Origin: Mesorhizobium sp. ES1-1
GTDB lineage: Bacteria > Pseudomonadota > Alphaproteobacteria > Rhizobiales > Rhizobiaceae
Direction of reading: 5' to 3'
DNA length: 64,000 nt
Assembly: GCF_020164785.1 (NCBI RefSeq)
Contig: NZ_JAIUGX010000011.1
Coordinates: forward strand, 124,001-188,000
The translations under genes and the position numbers were made by a program. The notes below the pieces were generated by a model. It had not been told where the DNA came from. It saw only the letters and a program-made list of their open reading frames with translations, and ran no database searches. Shown piece by piece: positions 25,576 through 34,544 of the stretch (position 1 is the first letter of the stretch; each line of letters begins with the position of its first letter).

Positions 25576-26307
25576 ATGGCGGATCTGGCAGGCAAGGTCG
25601 TCGTCGTCACGGCGGCGGCGCAAGGCATAGGCAAGGCGAGCGCACTGGCCTTCGCCAAGGCCGGAGCCACCGTCCATGCCACCGACATCAACGAGACGTT
25701 GCTTGCCGAACTCGCCCGCACGCCAGGCGTAAAGACCCGCAAGCTCGACGTGCTCAACGACGCGGAGGTGAACGCGGCTTTCGCGGCGATCGGCACCGTC
25801 GACGTCCTGTTCAACTGCGCCGGCTTCGTCCATGCCGGCTCGATCCTCGACATGAAGGACGGCGATCTCGACTTCGCGCTGAACCTCAATGTCCGCGCCA
25901 TGGTGCGGACCATTCGCGCCGTGCTACCGGGCATGCTGGAGCGCGGCGACGGCTCGATCATCAACATGGCTTCGCTGGCAAGCTCGACCAAGGGTGTGCC
26001 GAACCGTTTCGTCTACGGCCTGACCAAGGCCGCCGTGATCGGGCTGACCAAGTCGGTCGCCGCCGACTATGTCGGCAAGGGCATACGCTGCAACGCCATC
26101 TGCCCCGGCACGGTCGAGAGCCCGTCGCTGCAGGACCGCATGCATGCGCAAGGCGACTATGAGGCCGCCCGCGCCGCCTTCATCGCCCGCCAGCCGATGG
26201 GCCGGCTGGGCACGCCTGAGGAAATCGCCGACCTCGCCGTCTATCTGGCCGGCGCCACCTATACGTCCGGGCAGGCCTATAATATCGACGGCGGCTGGTC
26301 GATCTAG
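25576..26307 (+). CDS. SDR oxidoreductase, 2-keto-3-deoxy-sugar-acid dehydrogenase-like
   Basis: The 243-aa classical SDR has the cofactor loop VVVTAAAQGIGKASALAFAK, NCAG near residue 78, active-site Ser in NMASLASS and YGLTKAAVIGLTK, and the C-terminal TSGQAYNIDGGWSI. The TAAAQGIG loop and overall pattern resemble 2-keto-3-deoxy-L-fuconate/rhamnonate dehydrogenases and human BDH2. GAGGAG precedes ATG at 25576. An FAH-type hydrolase follows at 26550, a pairing typical of the L-fuconate/L-rhamnonate diketo-hydrolase route ending in pyruvate and lactate (inference). Confidence 0.82.
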   Translation: MADLAGKVVVVTAAAQGIGKASALAFAKAGATVHATDINETLLAELARTPGVKTRKLDVLNDAEVNAAFAAIGTVDVLFNCAGFVHAGSILDMKDGDLDFALNLNVRAMVRTIRAVLPGMLERGDGSIINMASLASSTKGVPNRFVYGLTKAAVIGLTKSVAADYVGKGIRCNAICPGTVESPSLQDRMHAQGDYEAARAAFIARQPMGRLGTPEEIADLAVYLAGATYTSGQAYNIDGGWSI

Positions 26308-26549
26308 GGACCGTTGCGGCCGACCGACGTGACAGCAGCGACGAACGCGTCCGGAAACCGCACGGTATGGACGCACCGGTATGGGACGGTACGTTCCCAA
26401 GGTCTGAAAATCACGGCGCAGCCGCCGGACGACGCGGCATCCGCTTGCCGGTCCGTGCCTCACTGGCTAGGTTTCGCTCGGTTCATGACCGCCGCAGAAA
26501 CGGCGATGCGAATTTGTAACGGCTTTCGGCCGCAATCAGGAGGATATCA

Positions 26550-27395
26550 ATGAAATTGCTGCGCTATGGCGAGGCGGGAAGCGAGCGCCCAGGTCTGCTC
26601 GACGCGGACGGAACCATCCGCGATCTCTCCGCCCATGTCGGCGATATCGCGGGCACCACGCTGCATCCGGCCTCGCTCGAGATGCTGGCGAAGCTCGATC
26701 CGAAATCGCTGCCGGCAGTTTCCGGCGAGCCGCGCATCGGCGCCTGCGTCGCCGGGACGGGCAAGTTCATCTGCATCGGCCTCAATTACTCCGACCATGC
26801 CGCAGAAACCGGCGCAACCGTGCCGTCTGAGCCGATCATCTTCATGAAGGCAAGCTCGGCGATCGTTGGGCCGGATGACGACGTGCTGATCCCGCGCGGC
26901 TCGGTCAAGACCGACTGGGAGGTCGAGCTCGGCGTCGTCATCGGCAAGACGGCGAAGTATGTCAGCGAGGCCGACGCGCTGGACTATGTCGCCGGCTATT
27001 GCGTTTCACACGACGTCTCCGAGCGCGCCTTCCAGGCCGAGCGGCAGGGCCAGTGGACCAAGGGCAAGTCCTGCGACACGTTCGGACCGATCGGCCCGTG
27101 GCTGGTGACCAAGGACGAGGTCCCGGACCCGCAGAACATCAAGATGTGGCTGACCGTCAACGGCAAGACGATGCAGGACGGCTCGACCAAGACGATGGTC
27201 TATGGCGTGGCTTACCTGGTGTCCTATCTCAGCCAGTTCATGTCGCTGCACCCCGGCGACATCATCTCCACCGGCACGCCGCCTGGCGTCGGGCTGGGCA
27301 TGAAGCCACCGGTGTTCCTGAAGGCTGGCGACGTGGTGGAGCTCGGCATCGAGGGGCTCGGCCAGCAGAAGCAGACATTCAAGGCGGACGCGTAG
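26550..27395 (+). CDS. Fumarylacetoacetate hydrolase-family protein (2,4-diketo-3-deoxy-sugar-acid hydrolase-like)
   Basis: The 281-aa protein has the FAH pattern: FICIGLNYSDHAAETGATVP, PIIFMKASSAIVGPDDDVLI, metal-binding DWEVELGVVIGK, CVSHDVSERAFQAERQGQWT, KSCDTFGPIGPWLV and GDIISTGTPPGVGLGMKPP. AGGAGG precedes ATG at 26550. Family members cleave or isomerise 2,4-diketo acids or ureidoglycolate. The SDR just upstream favours 2,4-diketo-3-deoxy-L-fuconate/rhamnonate hydrolase. No fucose or rhamnose dehydrogenase or dehydratase is in the window. Confidence 0.82.
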   Translation: MKLLRYGEAGSERPGLLDADGTIRDLSAHVGDIAGTTLHPASLEMLAKLDPKSLPAVSGEPRIGACVAGTGKFICIGLNYSDHAAETGATVPSEPIIFMKASSAIVGPDDDVLIPRGSVKTDWEVELGVVIGKTAKYVSEADALDYVAGYCVSHDVSERAFQAERQGQWTKGKSCDTFGPIGPWLVTKDEVPDPQNIKMWLTVNGKTMQDGSTKTMVYGVAYLVSYLSQFMSLHPGDIISTGTPPGVGLGMKPPVFLKAGDVVELGIEGLGQQKQTFKADA

Positions 27396-27445
27396 GCGGC
27401 ACTATATCTTTCCGTGTGGTGCTCCGAAAGGACGACGGTCGCACC

Positions 27446-27634
27446 TTTCCTCTCCCCGGTCGATCAGGGGAGAGGTGTCGAGCGCAGCTCGACGGAGTGG
27501 GGGTCGACTGCTCGGCGATGGACGGATTCGCTGTGGTAGGCCTGCCTTCAATGCTTCCGCTTGTAAGAGCGCCTTCCCCCACTCCGTCGCCGCTTCGCGG
27601 CGCCACCTCTCCCCCCTCCGGAGGGAGAGGAAAG
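27446..27634. repeat. Long inverted repeat between convergent genes (second family)
   Basis: TTTCCTCTCCCC at the left and GGAGGGAGAGGAAAG at the right form outer arms. Inside, GCTCGACGGAGTGGGGG pairs imperfectly with CCCCCACTCCGTCGCCGC, and each side carries its own small hairpin. It lacks the ATTGGCGAA core of the other elements. It may also serve as a bidirectional terminator between the FAH and ABC ATPase genes. Confidence 0.7.
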
Positions 27635-27649
27635 AAGGCGCCGCCGCGG

Positions 27650-28648
<999 letters not shown>

Positions 28649-28715
28649 GGCAGTCCTCCGAGTTCGTAGGGGAGCGCGACCGGCCGGATGCGGGCAACCC
28701 TTTCCGATTTTCTGG

Positions 28716-29774
28716 TCACAGCCGCACCGCCTTTCCGCTGCGCACGCTCTCGTCGGCGGCGAGGCAAACGGCTAGCGACTTCACGGCGTCGTCCATATGT
28801 TTGGTGAGATCCAGATCCTCGCGGATCGCCTTGAGCAGGAAGGCCTGTTCGAGGTCGCAAAGGTCCTGGTGTCCGGGTTCGCCCTCCATCGACAGCATCT
28901 CGTCCGGCCTGACGAATTTGCCGCCCGGGCCCGTCGCGGCGCTGTGCAGGCGGATGGTCGAGGTCTTGGTGTGGGTGTCGATGTCGTCGGACTTGACGCC
29001 TTCCTTCATGACGATCGACACGCAGCCTTTGGGCGAGATGACATCCTTCACGAAGAACGCTGTCTCTGAGATCATCGGGCCCCAGCCGGCTTCGTACCAG
29101 CCGACCGAACCGTCATCGAACAGCACCTGCAAATGGCCGTAATTGTACATTGCCGGCGCAACCTCTTCGGTCAGCCGCACGCCCATGCCGCGCACCTCGA
29201 CCGGTCTGGCGTCGGTGATCTGCAGCATGACGTCGAGATAATGCACGCCGCAGTCGACAATCGGCGAGGTCGTCTGCATCAGTTGCTTGTGCGTCTCCCA
29301 GGTGTGGCCCGAGGATTGCTGGTTGAGGTTCATGCGGAAGACATAGGGGCCGCCGAGCTTGCGCGCCTCGGCGATCAGCCTGATCCAGGACGGATGGTGG
29401 CGCAGTATGTAGCCGATGACCAGCTTCCGGCCATTGGCCTTGGCGGCGGCAACGGCACGTTGGGCATCCGCCACCGTAGTGGCCAGCGGTTTCTCGACGA
29501 AGACGTGGCAGCCTGCCTCGAAGGCCCTGACCGCATAGTCGGCATGGCTATCGGAATAGGTGGCGATGCAGGCGACGTCAGGCTTTTCGTCGCGCAGTGC
29601 GTCATCGAAGGAACGCCCGATACCATAGCCGGAAAGCCCCTCCGGCAATGGCACGTCGGAACGGTTGATCAGTGCTGCGATCTCGAAGCCCGGATTGGTG
29701 TGATAGGCCAGCGCATGGCTGCGGCCCATATTGCCGAGACCGGCCACGACAACGCGAAGAGGATTTGAACTCAC
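28716..29774 (-). CDS. Gfo/Idh/MocA family oxidoreductase
   Basis: The 352-aa protein has an N-terminal Rossmann domain (RVVVAGLGNMGRSHALAY), IATYSDSHADYAVRAFEAG, the family VEKPLATTVADAQRA and a C-terminal sheet domain with the conserved IVDCGVHYLDVMLQI. Members oxidise or epimerise sugars with NAD(P). The start is GTG at 29772-29774, overlapping the permease stop by 4 bases (GTGA). Being embedded in the transporter operon, it likely modifies the imported sugar, for example an amino-sugar derivative. Confidence 0.88.
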   Translation of the reverse strand: MSSNPLRVVVAGLGNMGRSHALAYHTNPGFEIAALINRSDVPLPEGLSGYGIGRSFDDALRDEKPDVACIATYSDSHADYAVRAFEAGCHVFVEKPLATTVADAQRAVAAAKANGRKLVIGYILRHHPSWIRLIAEARKLGGPYVFRMNLNQQSSGHTWETHKQLMQTTSPIVDCGVHYLDVMLQITDARPVEVRGMGVRLTEEVAPAMYNYGHLQVLFDDGSVGWYEAGWGPMISETAFFVKDVISPKGCVSIVMKEGVKSDDIDTHTKTSTIRLHSAATGPGGKFVRPDEMLSMEGEPGHQDLCDLEQAFLLKAIREDLDLTKHMDDAVKSLAVCLAADESVRSGKAVRL

Positions 29775-30610
29775 TTGACGGCTCCGGAAGTAATGCCGCG
29801 GATCAACTGCCGCGAGAAGATGATGTAGAGGATCAGCACCGGCATGATCGCCAGCGACAGCGCCGCCAGGATGGCGTTCCAATTGGTGACGAACTGGCCG
29901 AGGAAGAGCTGCGCGCCGAGCGTGACCGTCTTGGTCTCTTCCGACGGCGCCAGGATCAGCGGAAACCATAGATCGTTCCAGATCGGGATCATGGTGAAGA
30001 CGGCGACGGTTGCCATCGACGGCCTGACCAGCGGCAGCACCAGGCGGAAGAAGATGGTGTATTCCGATAACCCGTCGATGCGGCCGGCATTCTTCAAATC
30101 GTCGGACACCTGCTTCATGAATTCGGACAGGATGAAGACGGCGAGCGGCAGGCCTTGCGCGGTGTAGACCAGGATCAGCGCCGTCAGCGTATTGACCAGC
30201 CCGCTCGCCACCATCAGTTGCAGGATGGCGACTGTGCCGAGCCGGATCGGGATCATGATGCCCAGCGCCAGATAGAGCCCCATCAGCGAATTGCCGCGGA
30301 ACCGGTATTCCGACAGGGCGAAAGCGGCCATGGCGCCGAACAGCAGGACGAAGAACAGCGAGGCGACGGTCACCACGAGGCTGTTTTGGAAATAGTGGAT
30401 GAAATCGCCCTGGCCGATCACGGTGGTATAGCCGATCAAGTCGAATGTCTTGGGCGTCGGCGGCGTCAGCGGCGCACCGAAGATGCCGGCGCGGGATTTG
30501 AAGGAATTCATGATCACCAGGATCACAGGGGCAAGCGCGATCGCCGTATAAGTCAGCAAGATCGCGTGGGCGCCGATGGTGCGGGGGAGCGATCGGGTGG
30601 CGGTGCTCAT
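29771..30610 (-). CDS. Carbohydrate ABC transporter permease (CUT1, MalG type)
   Basis: The 279-aa protein has six membrane segments, starting HAILLTYTAIALAPVILVIM, and the MalG-type EAA loop (DDLKNAGRIDGLSEYTIFFR) before LVRPSMATVAVFTMIPIWND. ATG at 30608-30610 has AGGAG upstream, so the frame open further upstream through the repeat element is not used. It forms the inner-membrane pore with the permease at 30837-31766. A RIME-like element separates the two. Confidence 0.9.
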   Translation of the reverse strand: MSTATRSLPRTIGAHAILLTYTAIALAPVILVIMNSFKSRAGIFGAPLTPPTPKTFDLIGYTTVIGQGDFIHYFQNSLVVTVASLFFVLLFGAMAAFALSEYRFRGNSLMGLYLALGIMIPIRLGTVAILQLMVASGLVNTLTALILVYTAQGLPLAVFILSEFMKQVSDDLKNAGRIDGLSEYTIFFRLVLPLVRPSMATVAVFTMIPIWNDLWFPLILAPSEETKTVTLGAQLFLGQFVTNWNAILAALSLAIMPVLILYIIFSRQLIRGITSGAVK

Positions 30611-30657
30611 TGGAAGGTCTCCTGATGAGCAGCGGCCAGAGAGGTCGGCGCCCAGGC

Positions 30658-30812
30658 ACCCCCCTCTGTCCTGCCGGACATCTCCCCCGCAAGGGGGGAG
30701 ATTGGCAGCTCTGGCGTTGCCGCACATCCTGCGACGGTGGAGATTGGCGAAGGCCGAAATGACCTCCAATCTCCCCCCTTGCGGGGGAGATGGCCGGCAG
30801 GCCAGAGGGGGG
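30658..30812. repeat. RIME-like palindromic element, copy C
   Basis: Outer arms ACCCCCCTCTGTCC and GGCCAGAGGGGGGT enclose two hairpins (CTCCCCCGCAAGGGGGGAG at the left, CTCCCCCCTTGCGGGGGAG at the right) and the GGAGATTGGCGAAGG core. It is closely similar to copy B and lies inside the transporter operon between the two permease genes. Confidence 0.85.
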
Positions 30813-30836
30813 TGTTTAGCCGTAACATCTCCCCCC

Positions 30837-31766
30837 TCAGAACTGGTAGCGACGCAGGCGCGTCTGGACGAGGAAGAGGTAGACGCAGACGCCGCCGAGG
30901 ATGATCAGGAACATCATCGTGGCAATGGCCGCGCCCATGTTGGGGTCGCCGGTCTGCAGCTGGAAACCGAAGAAGGCGCGGTAGAGGAAGGTGCCGAGAA
31001 TATCGGTCGAGTAGTTCGGCCCGGCCAGCGCGCCCTGCGCGGTGTAGATCAGGTCAAAGGCGTTGAAATTGCCGACGAAGGTAAGGATCGAGATGATGCC
31101 GATCGACGGCAGGATGAGCGGCAGCTTGATCTTCCAGAACTGCGCCAGGCCGGTGATGCCGTCGCATTCGGCGGCCTCGATCACCTCTTCGGGGATCGAC
31201 AGCAAGGCCGCGTAGATCAGCATCATCGGGATGCCGACGAATTGCCAGACCGAGATCAGGCTGAGCGCGGTCAGCGCGTACTGCTCCTTGCCCAGCCATG
31301 GCGTGAACAGGCTTTTCAACCCGACGAGATCCATCAGATGCGGCGCCACGCCCCAGAGCGGCGACAGGATCAGCTTCCAGGCGAAGCCGACGATGACGAA
31401 GGACAGGATGGTCGGCACGAAGATGGCCGTGCGATAGAAGGCTGCGAACCTCAACCTCGGGCTGGACAGCAGGGCCGCCAGCATGACCCCGATCGGGTTC
31501 TGCACCAGCATGTGGATGATGAAGAACCAGGTGTTGTTCCTAAGCGCGTTCCAGAAGCCCACCGACCAGTTGGGATCGCCGAACAAGGTGCGGAAATTGG
31601 CAAGCCCGACGAAGACCTGGTGCTGTTCGACGTTGCGGAACAGCGACAGCTGCAGCGTGCCGGCCAGCGGCAGGATCATGATTGCCGTATAGACCAGCAC
31701 GGCCGGCGCCAGGAAGACGCCGATGTGCCAGCGAAACGGTCTTTTCGGTCTGATATCTGCGGCCAT
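30837..31766 (-). CDS. Carbohydrate ABC transporter permease (CUT1, MalF type)
   Basis: The 309-aa protein has six membrane helices (first: IGVFLAPAVLVYTAIMILPL) and the EAA loop EEVIEAAECDGITGLAQFWK followed by PLILPSIGIISILTFVGNFN. It pairs with the downstream MalG-type permease and the ATPase at 27650. ATG at 31766. Solute comes from the binding protein at 32008-33282. Confidence 0.9.
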   Translation of the reverse strand: MAADIRPKRPFRWHIGVFLAPAVLVYTAIMILPLAGTLQLSLFRNVEQHQVFVGLANFRTLFGDPNWSVGFWNALRNNTWFFIIHMLVQNPIGVMLAALLSSPRLRFAAFYRTAIFVPTILSFVIVGFAWKLILSPLWGVAPHLMDLVGLKSLFTPWLGKEQYALTALSLISVWQFVGIPMMLIYAALLSIPEEVIEAAECDGITGLAQFWKIKLPLILPSIGIISILTFVGNFNAFDLIYTAQGALAGPNYSTDILGTFLYRAFFGFQLQTGDPNMGAAIATMMFLIILGGVCVYLFLVQTRLRRYQF

Positions 31767-31875
31767 GCGTTCGGTTCCCGCCGGTCAGGTCTTGGCAAGT
31801 GCTTTCGAGGACGGCGCCACCGCGAGCCTTACCCGCTGTCCGTCAGGGACGGGAAGGGGTCGCCGGCTTGCGGCG

Positions 31876-31940
31876 CTGCTTCTCCCCCGCGATCCTGCGG
31901 GGAGAAGGTGCCGGCAGGCGGTGAGGGGCGGCGCTGTCGT
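31876..31940. repeat. Partial RIME-like element, copy D
   Basis: Only one hairpin (CTCCCCCGC/GCGGGGAG) and the right-hand arm with GTGCCGGCAGGCGGTGAGGG remain. These match the right half of copies A to C. It lies between the binding-protein gene and the first permease. Confidence 0.6.
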
Positions 31941-31969
31941 TCGCAGTCGATGCTATCGAAAAACGCGGA

Positions 31970-31989
31970 GCCGCCCGATCTTGGGCGGC
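31970..31989 (-). terminator. Hairpin after the binding-protein gene, possible attenuator
   Basis: On the minus strand GCCGCCC pairs with GGGCGGC around AAGATC, starting 18 bases after the binding-protein stop. A T-run follows 6 bases beyond the stem rather than directly, so it may partly stop transcription and favour binding-protein mRNA over the permeases. Confidence 0.4.
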
Positions 31990-32007
31990 CCCACTGGTGC
32001 CGGGATG

Positions 32008-33282
32008 TTACTTGGCCGGCTTGTACCAGCTGTCGAGCCCGGTCTGCAGCTTCTTGGCCGCGGCTTCCGGCGTGTCGGTGCCGTTGATCACGTTGGCCGA
32101 TTCAACCCAGGTCTCGTTCTCAAGGTTCGGCGTGCCGCGCGACAGGATCTGATAGGTCGAGCGGATCGTCGACTTGCACTTGCCGCGCCAGGAGACGAAT
32201 TCCTGCGCCAACGGGTCTTCCATCTTCACCGGCGAGGAGTTCAGGCTGAAGAAGCCCGGCAGCGCGTTGGCGTAGATGGTGGCGAAATCCGGCGAGGCGA
32301 CCCAGGACAGGAAGGTCTTGGCGGCGTCGGCGTTCTTCGAAGCCGCATTCAAGCCCATGCCGATGTCGGTATGGTCCGAGATGTAGCAGGTGTCGCCGGC
32401 CTTCTCGACCGGCGGCGGGAAGGCGCCCATCTTGAACTGGGCCTGGGTATTGAACAGGCCGATTTCCCATGAGCCGGCCGGATAGATGGCGGCGCGGCCG
32501 AGCGTGAACAGGTTCTGGCTGTCGGGATAGGTCTGGGCTTCGAAACCGTCGCCCAGGTAAGGCTTCCACTTGGCCAGTTCCTCATAGGGCGCGACCCAAT
32601 CCTTGTCGGTCAGCTTCTGCTCGCCTTTGATCAGCGCGGCGCGGCCATCCTCGCCTTTCCAGTAGTTGGGGCCGATGTTCTGGTAGCCCATCGTCGCCGC
32701 TTCCCAGAGATCCTTGGTGCCCATGGCCATCGGAATATAGGTGCCGTCGGCCTTGATCTTGTCGAGCGCGGCAAAGAACTCGTCGCGGGTCTCCGGCACC
32801 TTGATGCCGAGCTTGTCGAAAGCATCCTTGTTGTAGATGAAGCCGTGGATGACGGAGGCCATCGGCACGCAGAAGGACGCCTTGCCGTCATCGGTCTGCC
32901 AGGCTGACTTGGCGACGGGCGAGAAGTTCTCCATGCCGGGCAGCGCCGAGAGGTCGGCAAGGTTGCCCTTCTTGAACAGTTCGAGCGACTTGTCGAACGG
33001 GCGGCAGGTGATCAGGTCGCCCGCCGAGCCGGCGGCGAGCTTGGCGCCGAGGGCGGCGTCGTACTCGGTAGGCGCCGATGGCGCGAACACCACCTTGATG
33101 CCGGGGTTCTTGGCTTCGAAGGCGGGGATCAGCTTGTCCTTCCAGATGGCAAGGTCGTCGCCGCGCCAGCTTTCGATGTTGAGCGTTACGTCTTCGGCAA
33201 AAGCCGCCCCGGCGGAGCCGAGAATGCTGGTGCCCAGAAGCAGTGCCGTGAGTAGTTTCCCAGTCAATCGTTTCGTTGTCAT
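32008..33282 (-). CDS. Extracellular solute-binding protein (CUT1 sugar transporter)
   Basis: The 424-aa precursor has a signal peptide ending AGAAFA-ED at about residue 29. The mature part follows the family 1 binding-protein pattern (NIESWRGDDLAIWKDKLIPA, FEAKNPGIKVVFAPS, AGSAGDLITCRPFDKSLELF, AAIYPAGSWEIGLFNTQ). Several Cys residues (CRPF, FCVP, TCYI, GKCKS) could form disulfides. It is the first transporter gene, 114 bases after murQ on the same strand. Linkage to murQ and the nag genes suggests N-acetylglucosamine, MurNAc or muropeptide uptake (inference). Confidence 0.88.
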   Translation of the reverse strand: MTTKRLTGKLLTALLLGTSILGSAGAAFAEDVTLNIESWRGDDLAIWKDKLIPAFEAKNPGIKVVFAPSAPTEYDAALGAKLAAGSAGDLITCRPFDKSLELFKKGNLADLSALPGMENFSPVAKSAWQTDDGKASFCVPMASVIHGFIYNKDAFDKLGIKVPETRDEFFAALDKIKADGTYIPMAMGTKDLWEAATMGYQNIGPNYWKGEDGRAALIKGEQKLTDKDWVAPYEELAKWKPYLGDGFEAQTYPDSQNLFTLGRAAIYPAGSWEIGLFNTQAQFKMGAFPPPVEKAGDTCYISDHTDIGMGLNAASKNADAAKTFLSWVASPDFATIYANALPGFFSLNSSPVKMEDPLAQEFVSWRGKCKSTIRSTYQILSRGTPNLENETWVESANVINGTDTPEAAAKKLQTGLDSWYKPAK

Positions 33283-33396
33283 GCTCAGTCTCCCTGTTGA
33301 CCTTTTTCAGGTTCGGTTTTGATGAGATCGGGGGCCTAGCGCCCCTTGCTCCCCTCGCAAGCCCGTCCCACCCCGTTGAATCGAGATGATGCGGGC

Positions 33397-34347
33397 CTAT
33401 TGCTTTGTTCGGGCATGATCTGTTCCGAAAGGCGGCTCCCACTTTTCGGGATCGTGCCCCAGCACGGAAAGGGCCGGCCGCAGCTTCTGGCCTGCCTCTT
33501 CCAGTATCTTCTCGGCCGTTTCGGCGCTGTCGGCGCCGGCGGCGAGCAGAATGGCTGTCTTGACCGCGCCGCGGCTCTTTTCGAGAAGCCGCGCCGCCTC
33601 GTCCTTGCCGCGGCCTGTGATGGCAGCGACGATCCGCGTAGCGCGGTCGCGCAGCTTGATGTTGTCGGCCATGAGATTGACCATATAGCCGTCATGGACG
33701 TGGCCGAGATGGATGGCTGTCAGTGTCGACAGCATGTTGAGCGCGATTTTCTGCGCGGTGCCGGCCCCCATGCGGGTCGAGCCGGCGATCAGCTCCGGCG
33801 GTGTTTCGAGCAGGATGGAGGTTTCTGCCCTACGCAGCAGAACCGAATTTGGATTGTTGGCGATGCCGATGGTGGCTGCGCCCCGGCGTGCGGCTTCCTC
33901 GACGGCTCGCACCGCGTAAGGGGTGCTGCCACTGGCGGAAATCGCAATCAGGCAATCGCCCTCGCCCAGGCCCGCATTGGCGACCGCCTTTGCTGCCTCT
34001 TCGCCATCGTCCTCGGGCCCCCCTGCCATGGTCTTGAAAGCCTCGTCGCCGCCGGCAATCAGGATGGCGATGCGATCGCGCCGGATGCCGAACGTGCCCG
34101 GCAGTTCCAGGGCATCGGCCAGCGCCATCAGGCCGGAGCTTCCGGCCGCGGCATAGGCAAGCTTGCCGCCGCTTCTCAGCCTGTCGGCAATGATTTCGGC
34201 AGCGATAGCGATCGAGGGAATGGCGTTGCGGACGATTTTCGCGGCTTCGACCTGCGCGCCGACGAGATGGGAAAGGATGGCGTCGGGTGCCTGGATATCC
34301 AGCCCCGTCGCATTTTGGTGAAGCGCCTCGGTGCGCGTTTCGGCCAT
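33397..34347 (-). CDS. murQ: N-acetylmuramic acid 6-phosphate etherase
   Basis: The 316-aa protein has a SIS fold with the MurQ signature: LDIQAPDAILSHLVGAQVEA, YAAAGSSGLMALADALELPG, IAGGDEAFKTMAGGPEDDGE, DCLIAISASGSTPYAV and PELIAGSTRMGAGTAQKIAL. It removes lactate from MurNAc 6-phosphate to give GlcNAc 6-phosphate, joining cell-wall recycling to the nag genes. ATG at 34345-34347 has GGAGGA just upstream. Paired TGGTAT repeats 24 bases upstream are likely the GntR operator. It heads the minus-strand transporter operon. Confidence 0.93.
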   Translation of the reverse strand: MAETRTEALHQNATGLDIQAPDAILSHLVGAQVEAAKIVRNAIPSIAIAAEIIADRLRSGGKLAYAAAGSSGLMALADALELPGTFGIRRDRIAILIAGGDEAFKTMAGGPEDDGEEAAKAVANAGLGEGDCLIAISASGSTPYAVRAVEEAARRGAATIGIANNPNSVLLRRAETSILLETPPELIAGSTRMGAGTAQKIALNMLSTLTAIHLGHVHDGYMVNLMADNIKLRDRATRIVAAITGRGKDEAARLLEKSRGAVKTAILLAAGADSAETAEKILEEAGQKLRPALSVLGHDPEKWEPPFGTDHARTKQ

Positions 34348-34370
34348 CGCTATCCTCCGATCTGCGAACA

Positions 34371-34387
34371 ATACCAAAAAAATACCA
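34371..34387 (-). promoter_or_regulatory. Candidate GntR operator upstream of murQ
   Basis: ATACCA at 34371-34376 and again at 34382-34387 read TGGTAT twice on the minus strand, 11 bases apart. The identical arrangement occurs at 34505-34521 before the kinase gene. The nearest regulator is the GntR/HutC protein at 35423. Confidence 0.6.
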
Positions 34388-34504
34388 CTTGTCCACACGT
34401 ATTAACGGGCCACAACCCGCTGAACTAAAAACGTCGTCAAAAGCCCTTTGTTTTCAATTAAATACGCCTCGATCTTTTTCGATCGGAAATTAGCCCTTGG
34501 CTAT

Positions 34505-34521
34505 TGGTATTTTATTGGTAT
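34505..34521 (+). promoter_or_regulatory. Candidate GntR operator upstream of the kinase gene
   Basis: TGGTAT at 34505-34510 and 34516-34521 form a direct repeat with an 11-base period (one helical turn), 24 bases before the GTG start of the kinase gene. It mirrors the murQ site. Confidence 0.6.
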
Positions 34522-34544
34522 CATCCGACCCGAGGAGACAATCT

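Noticed and set aside
28716..30725. One continuous minus-strand frame spanning the oxidoreductase and beyond
   Set aside because: The real gene starts at GTG 29774, overlapping the permease stop; the rest is an out-of-frame reading of the permease and a repeat element.
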